Source of the DNA: an uncultured Pelosinus sp.
GTDB lineage: Bacteria > Bacillota > Negativicutes > Sporomusales > Acetonemataceae
Assembly: GCA_900542835.1 (NCBI GenBank)
Contig: UQPB01000003.1
Span: forward strand, 1-64,000
Direction of reading: 5' to 3'
Length of the DNA stretch: 64,000 nt
Shown: positions 57,624 to 64,000 of the stretch, piece after piece
How positions within the stretch are numbered: the stretch's first letter is position 1
Layout: the number at the start of each line of letters is the position of its first letter
Position numbers and translations under genes: made by a program
The notes under the pieces: model-generated
Database searches by the model: none
Told to the model about the DNA's origin: nothing
What the model saw: only the letters and a program-made list of their open reading frames with translations

Positions 57624-58043
57624 GTGAATATTTTGTCATCAGCGCCTCATGCGGCACTGCTTGAAAAAGCGATTTCCGCCGCTTCGGTTCGGCATAAGGT
57701 CATTGCCGATAATATCGCCAATGTCAATACGCCGCAGTTTAAACGCAGCGAGGTCCAATTTGAAGATGTTCTGCGCGAAAAGCTGGATGCGTCAACCGAG
57801 AAACGCCTGCCGCTGGCAATGACACATGAACGCCATCTTAACCGGCCGGGACAATCAAATCCGGATCTTCTTCGGATTCGAACCGTAACGGAAAACTCGT
57901 TTAGAACCGATGGCAATAATGTTGACATTGATGTGGAAATGGCGAATATGGCCAAAAATACGATTTATTATGATGCAACGGTTCAACAGCTCAGTCGTTA
58001 TTTTTCGTCTATTAAATCGGTCATTAACGGAGGGAGGAATTGA
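57624..58043 (+). CDS. flgB: Flagellar basal-body rod protein FlgB
   Basis: 139 aa from the GTG at 57624 with GGAGGAGGG upstream. Rod-protein start with VIADNIANVNTPQFKRSEVQFE, then VTENSFRTDGNNVDIDVEM, and a C-terminal helix AKNTIYYDATVQQLSRYF. Proximal rod component of the flagellum, secreted by the type III apparatus. Begins the fla/che operon. Confidence 0.96.
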   Translation: MNILSSAPHAALLEKAISAASVRHKVIADNIANVNTPQFKRSEVQFEDVLREKLDASTEKRLPLAMTHERHLNRPGQSNPDLLRIRTVTENSFRTDGNNVDIDVEMANMAKNTIYYDATVQQLSRYFSSIKSVINGGRN

Positions 58044-58045
58044 TC

Positions 58046-58480
58046 TTGGGAATGTTCAGCGCAATTGACGCAGCTGGTTCGGGGTTGACGGCGGAGCGGC
58101 TGCGGCTAGACGTCATATCCAATAATATTGCCAACGCCAATACCACCCGCACCGCTGGCGGCGGCGCCTACCGGCGTCAAATGGTCGTATTTGCGCCGCG
58201 GACCGAACAGGCGTCGTTCCGCCAGGTATTAAGCGGACAGTTGTCTGTTGGCGAAGGCGTACGGGTTGTCGGCGTCAGGCAGGATGAGGCGCCGCTGCGG
58301 ATGGTTTATGATCCGCAGCATCCGGATGCCAATACTGACGGTTATGTGGAAATGCCGAATATACATATTGTTTCAGAAATGGTCGATATGATTACTGCAA
58401 CCAGAGCTTACGAAGCCAATGCCGCTGTTGTCAACGCAGCTAAGAGTATGGCGACGAAGGCTCTGGAAATTGGGCGTTAG
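58046..58480 (+). CDS. flgC: Flagellar basal-body rod protein FlgC
   Basis: 144 aa from the TTG at 58046, 8 nt after GGAGGGAGG; ATG 58052 is an alternative. MGMFSAIDAAGSGLTAERL with VISNNIANANTTRTAGG, then DGYVEMPNIHIVSEMVDMI and a C-terminal AYEANAAVVNAAKSM. Rod component polymerising with FlgB and FlgF/G. Overlaps nothing; 2 nt after flgB. Confidence 0.96.
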   Translation: MGMFSAIDAAGSGLTAERLRLDVISNNIANANTTRTAGGGAYRRQMVVFAPRTEQASFRQVLSGQLSVGEGVRVVGVRQDEAPLRMVYDPQHPDANTDGYVEMPNIHIVSEMVDMITATRAYEANAAVVNAAKSMATKALEIGR

Positions 58481-58491
58481 GAGAGAACTTG

Positions 58492-58788
58492 ATGAAAATT
58501 GATGCGATTAAGCCGGTTGAATTCATCCGGGAAGCTGCCGCGCCTGAGAAAACGGCAGTCAGCGGCGAGGCTGATTTTGGACAAGTATTGTCTGCGGCGT
58601 TGAATACAGTGAACCGGCTGCAGCAGGATTCCGCGAAAGCATCCGTCGATCTTGCCACCGGCAGGATTCAGGATATCTCGCAAGTGACGATCGCCTCCGA
58701 AAAAGCGACGGTAGCTTTACAACTTACCATGCAGGTCCGCAACAAGGTTGTTGACGCATACCAGGAAATTATGAGAATGCAGATGTAA
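58492..58788 (+). CDS. fliE: Flagellar hook-basal body protein FliE
   Basis: 98 aa from the ATG at 58492 (AGGAGAG upstream). Conserved C-terminal core: SKASVDLATG-like AKASVDLATGRIQDISQ, ASEKATVALQLTMQVRNKVVDAYQEIMRMQM split over residues 50-98. Links the MS ring to the rod. Part of the flgBC-fliEFGHIJ operon. Confidence 0.96.
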   Translation: MKIDAIKPVEFIREAAAPEKTAVSGEADFGQVLSAALNTVNRLQQDSAKASVDLATGRIQDISQVTIASEKATVALQLTMQVRNKVVDAYQEIMRMQM

Positions 58789-58829
58789 CGCTTAGCTGCG
58801 GGTAGTTATTGCTTGGAAGGGTGGAGACG

Positions 58830-60398
58830 ATGGCCGACTGGAAAGAACAGTCTCTGCGGCTTTGGCGAAATATTGATAAACGTCAGCGCTATATTCTTGG
58901 TGGCGTAGCCATACTTTTGTTCCTGTCGATTTTGGGCGGGAGCTACTGGTGGGGCAGCCGGCCGGACATGGTGCCTTTGTTTACCAATATGGAGGCGAAA
59001 GACGCGGGTGAGGTAGCCGCAAAACTGAAGGAAATGAAAGTGCCGTATGAAATCGGCAGCAATGGCACCGCCATTCTGGCCAATGCCGGTGATGTGTACC
59101 GGATCAGGCTTGAACTGGCCAGTATGGGATTGCCCCGCGGCAATAAGGGGTTTGAAATTTTTGATCAGAATAAGTTCGGTGTGACCGAGTTTCAGAATAA
59201 GGTCTATCTGCTGCAGGCGCTGCAAGGGGAATTGTCCCGTACCATTGAGCAGATGGCTGAGGTGGAAAAGGCCAGAGTCCACATTGTCATGCCGGAAGAC
59301 AGTCTGTACAAGAAGAACGAAAAACCGGCGACGGCGTCGATCATGCTGAAGCTGCGCCCGGATACGCAGTTGTCGCCCGAGCAGATTCGCGGCGTGGTTA
59401 ATCTGGTCGCGCACAGTATTCAAGGCTTGAAGCCCGAGAATATCACTGTTGTCGATAATTTTGCCCGCGTCTTAAACGGGGAGGAAACCGAGTCACAGCC
59501 GATTGATCCCAAGGCGAAGCTGGCTTTTTACGAATTAACGAAAAAAGTCCAGGATGGCCTGCAAAAGAGTGCGCAAACCATGCTGGAGCAGGTGCTGGGG
59601 CCGGGCCGGGCAGCGGTCAGGGTCAGTGTGGAACTGGATTTTGATCAGCGGGTAGTGGACCGGCAGATTTTTCAACCGGTTGTCGATGACCAGGGGATTG
59701 TCCGCAGCATGCAAGAGACGACGGAAGCCTATCAGGGCAATTCGGCCATGCCCGGAGGAACGCCGGGAGTGGCCGCTAACATTCCGGGTTATGTGGCGAA
59801 CAACAACGCCAATACGCAGTCAAACTATGATAAACGTGAAGTCACCCGCAATTATGAAATAAATGAAACCAAAGAAAAAGTTGTCGCCGCGCCCGGTTCA
59901 ATTAAGCGGCTGACGGTTTCTGTACTGGTAGATGCCAGTCTGGCGGGAGCACAGCAGGACAGCATCGCTCGCGTGGTGTCGTCCGCTGTCGGTCTAAATC
60001 CTGCCCGCGGCGATGCCATTGCGGTGGAATTGATTCCGTTTAATACGGACGCTTCCGACCGGCAGCGCCAGGAGGAACTGTCCGCACAGCAGGACAGACA
60101 GCGACTGTACGCCATTCTGGGCGGTTCGGCATTGCTGCTGCTGTTAGCGTTCCTGGCTATGCGCTGGTACGCGCGTAAGCGCAAGGCGGAAGAGCTGGAG
60201 CAAGAGGCCCGCTACGCGGCCAGTTTTGACGAGACTGCCGCCGATCTTGAGCCGCAATTGACGGAACTGGCCGCAGAAGCGGTCATGAGTCCGGAAGAGA
60301 AGGAACGGCTTGAACAGCGTGAAACCGTAGAACGTCTGGCGAAGAACAAACCGGAAGAGGTCGCGCAGCTGATCCGGGCCTGGCTGGGCGACGAATGA
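58830..60398 (+). CDS. fliF: Flagellar MS-ring protein FliF
   Basis: 522 aa from the ATG at 58830 with GGTGGAG upstream. Two transmembrane helices, about 28-50 and 433-455, flank a large periplasmic part with YscJ-like repeats (YEIGSNGTAILANAGDVYRIRLELA region). The C-terminal tail (about 495-522: RETVERLAKNKPEEVAQLIRAWLGDE) binds FliG. Forms the MS ring and the export gate housing in the membrane. Confidence 0.97.
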   Translation: MADWKEQSLRLWRNIDKRQRYILGGVAILLFLSILGGSYWWGSRPDMVPLFTNMEAKDAGEVAAKLKEMKVPYEIGSNGTAILANAGDVYRIRLELASMGLPRGNKGFEIFDQNKFGVTEFQNKVYLLQALQGELSRTIEQMAEVEKARVHIVMPEDSLYKKNEKPATASIMLKLRPDTQLSPEQIRGVVNLVAHSIQGLKPENITVVDNFARVLNGEETESQPIDPKAKLAFYELTKKVQDGLQKSAQTMLEQVLGPGRAAVRVSVELDFDQRVVDRQIFQPVVDDQGIVRSMQETTEAYQGNSAMPGGTPGVAANIPGYVANNNANTQSNYDKREVTRNYEINETKEKVVAAPGSIKRLTVSVLVDASLAGAQQDSIARVVSSAVGLNPARGDAIAVELIPFNTDASDRQRQEELSAQQDRQRLYAILGGSALLLLLAFLAMRWYARKRKAEELEQEARYAASFDETAADLEPQLTELAAEAVMSPEEKERLEQRETVERLAKNKPEEVAQLIRAWLGDE

Positions 60399-60419
60399 TT
60401 AGAGGAGAGGGGTGAGGCG

Positions 60420-61427
60420 ATGTATCAGTCTGAGCTATCGGGTAAACAAAAAGCTGCTCTCCTTTTGATCGCTCTGGGGCCGGATATCTCCGCGCAGGTC
60501 TTTAAGCATATGAAAGAAGAAGAACTGGAAAAGCTGACGCTGGAGATTGCCAATCAACGCAAGGTTACGCAAGAGCAAAAAGATAAGGTTATTGCCGAGT
60601 TTCATCAGATGTGTCTCGCCAAGGATTTTCTTACAGCCGGCGGCTTGGATTATGCAAAAGAAATTTTGGAGAAAGCACTGGGATCAGAAAAAGCGGTATC
60701 GATTATCAACCGTTTAACTTCCAGTCTCCAGATCCGGCCGTTTGATTTTGCCCGTAAAACCGATCCCGGGCAGTTGCTGAACTTTATTCAGAACGAGCAT
60801 CCGCAGACACTGGCGCTGATTATGGCCTATCTGCAGCCGGAACAGGCGGCTACGATTATTTCCGCACTGCCGCCGGAACGGCAGGTGGAGGTTGCCAGGC
60901 GTATCGCGACAATGGACAGGACGTCTCCTGACGTTATCAAGGATGTTGAACGGATTCTGGAACGCAAGCTGTCGACAATGACCAATCAGGACTTTACGAC
61001 GGCCGGCGGTGTCGATTCCATTGTCGAAGTCCTCAACCGGGTCGACAGAGCGACCGAACGTACGATTATCGAAAATCTCGAGGTCCAGCATCCGGAACTG
61101 GCGGAAGAAATCAAGAAGCGGATGTTTGTTTTCGAAGATATCGTGCTGCTTGACGACAGATCGCTGCAACTGGTGCTGCGACAGGTGGAGTCGAAGGATC
61201 TGGCACTAAGCCTGAAAGCTTCCTCCAGTGAGGTAACCGAGAAAGTGTTCCGCAATATGTCAAAACGGGCCGCGGAAATGCTTAAAGAAGAGATCCAGTA
61301 TATGGGGCCTGTCCGCATTCGCGACGTGGAAGAATCACAGCAAAAAATTGTCAATGTGATCCGCAGCCTGGAAGAATCCGGCGAAATTGTTGTTTCCAGA
61401 GGAAAAGGAGACGAGATTATTGTCTAA
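60420..61427 (+). CDS. fliG: Flagellar motor switch protein FliG
   Basis: 335 aa, ATG with AGGAGAGG upstream. N-terminal FliF-binding domain, middle ARM domain with EHPQTLALIMAYLQPEQAA, and a C-terminal domain (about 245-335) with charged torque helices FEDIVLLDDRSLQLVLRQV. Its end overlaps fliH by 8 bp. Confidence 0.97.
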   Translation: MYQSELSGKQKAALLLIALGPDISAQVFKHMKEEELEKLTLEIANQRKVTQEQKDKVIAEFHQMCLAKDFLTAGGLDYAKEILEKALGSEKAVSIINRLTSSLQIRPFDFARKTDPGQLLNFIQNEHPQTLALIMAYLQPEQAATIISALPPERQVEVARRIATMDRTSPDVIKDVERILERKLSTMTNQDFTTAGGVDSIVEVLNRVDRATERTIIENLEVQHPELAEEIKKRMFVFEDIVLLDDRSLQLVLRQVESKDLALSLKASSSEVTEKVFRNMSKRAAEMLKEEIQYMGPVRIRDVEESQQKIVNVIRSLEESGEIVVSRGKGDEIIV

Positions 61428-62223
61428 GATTATTAAACAAGTCAAGGTGCATACTTTGCCTGTTGTAATTGATAATCTTTGTCTGGCGGTTCCGGAACCG
61501 GAACCGGTACCGGTTGTCGGGCGGATAACCCGGAATGAGCCGGCGGCGCCGCCGGTCGATCTGCTGGCGGTGCAGGTGGAGATACGTGTCGCTGCTGCTG
61601 TTGAACAAGCCAAACGGGAAATGGAAGCACAGGCTGCGGCTTTCTATGAGGAAAGCAAGCAAAAAGGCTATAATGAAGGCCGGGATGAAGGCTATGCAGC
61701 AGGCAAAGCCGCTGGATACGACGAAGGCAAGGCGGCCGGTCAGCGTGAGGGATTTGAGCAGGGGCAGGCGGAAGTGTTTCAAAGCATGGAGGCGGCGGTG
61801 GATCAGGCAATTGCCGAGGCTGCCAGAATCATGTCCGAAGCTAACCGGCAGGCCGGCCTTTCGATTCTGGCGGCGCAGCAGCAGATTCTGGAAATCGCTT
61901 TGGCGGTTGCGGAGAAGATCCTCGCCGCTGAAATCGAGCGTGATTCCCAAGTTGTGGTCGCGGTGATTAAACAGGCGATGGATAAGGTACGCGATCAGCC
62001 GCAAATTACCGTACGGGTCAATCCGGCTGATTTTGCGGCAGCAATAGCTGTAAAGCCCGAGTTGGAAGCTATCTTGCAACGGGAGCAATCGGTCGAATTT
62101 GCCTCCGATCAGACGGTTGGCTGCGGCGGCTGCGTCATTGACTCGGCGTTCGGCGCCGCTGATGCCCGCATTGAAACGCAGTTGGAAGCCATTAGAACGC
62201 TGCTGCGGGGAACACTGTCATGA
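61420..62223 (+). CDS. fliH: Flagellar assembly protein FliH
   Basis: 267 aa from the TTG at 61420, 9 nt after AAAAGGAG. Contains GxxxG-type repeats (GYNEGRDEGYAAGKAAGYDEGKAAG, about 92-116) that form the FliH helix. The C-terminal part (ATPase-stator fold) ends in CVIDSAFGAADARIETQLEA. It regulates the FliI export ATPase. ATGA overlap with fliI. Confidence 0.93.
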   Translation: MSKIIKQVKVHTLPVVIDNLCLAVPEPEPVPVVGRITRNEPAAPPVDLLAVQVEIRVAAAVEQAKREMEAQAAAFYEESKQKGYNEGRDEGYAAGKAAGYDEGKAAGQREGFEQGQAEVFQSMEAAVDQAIAEAARIMSEANRQAGLSILAAQQQILEIALAVAEKILAAEIERDSQVVVAVIKQAMDKVRDQPQITVRVNPADFAAAIAVKPELEAILQREQSVEFASDQTVGCGGCVIDSAFGAADARIETQLEAIRTLLRGTLS

Positions 62224-63533
62224 GCGGTTTTAACCCGGCTCCCTATCTGGAGTTGATTCGTAATGCCCAGCCGATTCAAATGAACGGCAAGGTTACACAA
62301 ATCATTGGTTTGTTGATTGAATCGCAGGGACCGCTGGCTCAACTGGGGGAATTTTGTACGATTCATCCCCGGGCTGCCGCCGAGCCTGTTCCAGCGGAAG
62401 TAGTCGGTTTTCGTCGTGATCGCGTGCTGCTGATGCCGTTGGGAGAAATGCAGGGGATCGGGCCTGGCTGTGAGGTTCGCGCCGGCCGCAAATTTTGCGG
62501 TGTTAAAGCCGGTCCGCAACTGCTGGGACGGATTATTGACGGCTTGGGCAATCCGCTTGACGACAAAGGGCCGATTTTTGGTCCGGTTGAGTATCCGTTG
62601 CAGGCGCCGCCGCCTTCGCCGTTGAGCCGGCCCCGGATCAGCGAACAGCTGTCTGTCGGCGTAAGGGCTATCGACGGGCTGTTGACTCTGGGAAGGGGAC
62701 AACGCGTCGGCATTATGGCCGGCAGCGGCGTGGGGAAAAGCACCCTGCTGGGTATGATTGCCCGCAACACGGAAGCCGATATCAGTGTCATCGCCCTGGT
62801 GGGGGAGCGCGGCCGCGAAGTCAGGGAGTTTATCGAACGTGATCTGGGCGAAGCCGGCCTGAAACGGTCTGTCGTGGTTGTGGCGACTTCCGACCAGCCG
62901 GCGCTGCTGCGGATAAAGTGCGCAATGGCGGCTACCGCAATTGCCGAGTACTTCCGCGACAGTGGCAGAAATGTCATGCTGATGATGGATTCAGTAACCC
63001 GGTTTGCGATGGCGCAGCGGGAAGTCGGTCTTACGGTCGGCGAGCCGCCGGCAACCCGTGGTTATACACCGTCGGTTTTTGCCATGCTGCCACGGCTGCT
63101 GGAGCGGGCGGGAACAGGGGAAAAAGGCTCGATTACCGGTATTTATACCGTTCTCGTTGACGGTGACGACATGAATGAACCGATTGCCGATGCGGTGCGG
63201 AGCATTCTTGACGGACACATTGTCCTGTCGCGTTCCATTGCCGCCGCCAATCATTTTCCGGCGATTGATATTTTGGCCAGCGTCAGCCGGCTGATGCTGG
63301 AGATTGTTCCCGCCGAGCACTTGCGATCGGCGCAAAAAATGCGGTCATTGCTGGCCACTTACCGGGAAGCGGAGGATCTGATCAATATCGGCGCCTATGC
63401 GGCGGGCAGCAATCCGGCAATTGATGCGGCGATTGCCTCGATTCAGCCGATCCGGGAATTTCTGCAGCAGCAGGTATATGAACAGTCTACGATGACGCAG
63501 ACGGTTGAACGGCTTGGACAGCTTGGCGGTTGA
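62220..63533 (+). CDS. fliI: Flagellum-specific export ATPase FliI
   Basis: 437 aa. F1-beta-like fold. Walker A GSGVGKSTLLGMIAR, GERGREVREF, and LLMMDSVTRFAMAQREVGL; C-terminal domain with the LINIGAYAAGSNPAID tail. Six copies form a hexamer at the flagellar export gate powered by ATP, with FliH and FliJ. Fully standard. Confidence 0.98.
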   Translation: MSGFNPAPYLELIRNAQPIQMNGKVTQIIGLLIESQGPLAQLGEFCTIHPRAAAEPVPAEVVGFRRDRVLLMPLGEMQGIGPGCEVRAGRKFCGVKAGPQLLGRIIDGLGNPLDDKGPIFGPVEYPLQAPPPSPLSRPRISEQLSVGVRAIDGLLTLGRGQRVGIMAGSGVGKSTLLGMIARNTEADISVIALVGERGREVREFIERDLGEAGLKRSVVVVATSDQPALLRIKCAMAATAIAEYFRDSGRNVMLMMDSVTRFAMAQREVGLTVGEPPATRGYTPSVFAMLPRLLERAGTGEKGSITGIYTVLVDGDDMNEPIADAVRSILDGHIVLSRSIAAANHFPAIDILASVSRLMLEIVPAEHLRSAQKMRSLLATYREAEDLINIGAYAAGSNPAIDAAIASIQPIREFLQQQVYEQSTMTQTVERLGQLGG

Positions 63534-63547
63534 CAGGAGGGGCATAG

Positions 63548-63991
63548 ATGCAGCGGTTTCGCTTCCGGCTCGAGGCTTTGCTTCATTTCCGTAAACTGCA
63601 GACGGAACAGGCCCAGGCCCGCCTGGGAGAAGCGACTGTGGAATGGCAAAAGCAGTCGCAGACGCTGCAGTCGTTGCAGTCGGAGGAACGCGAGGCGGCG
63701 GTCTATTTCCGTCAGCTTCAGCAAACGCCGGTAACGGCAGATGACTTTGTTGCGTTTCATGCCTACAAGCAAATGTTGAAGAATAAAATTAGCTGCCAGA
63801 CAGAAGCGGTTGCCACGGCGGCTGCACAGCGCGAAGAATGCCGTCAGCAGCTTGCCGAGACATTGAAACGGCAAAAGCTGGTGGAAAAGCTAAAAGAAAA
63901 ACGGTTGCAGCAATATAATGAAGAATTGCTGCGGCTGGAGCAAAAGGAACTGGATGAGATTGGACTCCAGCTTCATGCGCGGGGAGAGTAA
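63548..63991 (+). CDS. fliJ: Flagellar export protein FliJ
   Basis: 147 aa, ATG with GACAGGAGG upstream. An antiparallel coiled coil throughout (RFRLEALLHFRKLQTEQAQ near the start and RQKLVEKLKEKRLQQYNEELL late). It couples FliI to the export gate. Ends just before the window edge; the following gene, expected to be the MotE-type protein or fliK, is outside. Confidence 0.95.
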   Translation: MQRFRFRLEALLHFRKLQTEQAQARLGEATVEWQKQSQTLQSLQSEEREAAVYFRQLQQTPVTADDFVAFHAYKQMLKNKISCQTEAVATAAAQREECRQQLAETLKRQKLVEKLKEKRLQQYNEELLRLEQKELDEIGLQLHARGE

Positions 63992-64000
63992 CGAGTATGC

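Overview
This 64 kb window is a stretch of chromosome from a spore-forming Firmicute, most likely a Negativicute of the Sporomusaceae type. Three things seen in the sequence support this. There are sporulation genes (spoVS, ylbJ). From about 12.4 kb the gene order follows the Bacillus subtilis ylb, fap/fab, smc-ftsY-ffh, rnhB-ylqGH, dprA-topA-trmFO-xerC-hslVU-codY and fla/che order very closely. Ribosome binding sites are strong AGGAGG types, with many TTG and GTG starts. The placement in Negativicutes is inference from protein flavour and gene order; no 16S gene or outer-membrane gene is present to prove it. No CRISPR array, insertion sequence or intact prophage was seen.

Region 1 (1-12.4 kb) is the accessory part. 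It starts with a tRNA cluster (Phe partial, Gly, Cys, Leu) and an AT-rich monooxygenase-like gene. A gene-poor zone with small ORFs, hairpins and short repeats follows. Then come secreted or membrane proteins of unknown role (a CAP-domain protein, a repeat-containing secreted protein, several small membrane proteins), an orphan TctC-type binding lipoprotein, and a three-gene lysozyme cassette that looks like a phage lysis remnant. A tRNA-Pro gene, an NlpC/P60 hydrolase and a DUF4127 protein close the region. An approximately 85-nt structured intergenic element occurs twice here (about 8969-9051 and 12251-12338).

Region 2 (12.4-29.7 kb): rsmD-coaD and a coiled-coil protein; ylbJ, ylbK and tmcAL (ylbM); ackA; then a lipid and ribosome superoperon, yceD-rpmF-fapR-plsX-fabH-fabK-fabD-fabG-acpP, a second FabK-family gene, fabF and rnc. 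A radical-SAM gene and spoVS follow. FapR is the expected malonyl-CoA-sensing repressor of this cluster, and a palindrome sits at the start of its own candidate promoter.

Region 3 (29.8-49 kb): smc-ftsY; ylxM-ffh-rpsP-khpA-ylqD-rimM-trmD with a SPOUT methyltransferase; rplS-lepB-rbgA. Next is rnhB with two flagellar-export-like orphans (ylqG/ylqH type), yraN, comM, folP-folB-folK and a UgtP/MGDG-type glycosyltransferase. These genes couple protein targeting, ribosome and tRNA maturation, folate synthesis and envelope lipid synthesis.

Region 4 (49-64 kb): dprA-topA-trmFO-xerC-hslV-hslU-codY, a strong terminator, then the start of the flagellar operon flgB-flgC-fliE-fliF-fliG-fliH-fliI-fliJ. 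Tandem sigma-A-like and sigma-28-like promoters precede flgB. Most genes in regions 2-4 are ordinary housekeeping genes. The points worth a second look are mainly non-coding: repeats, leaders, and promoter/terminator overlaps.
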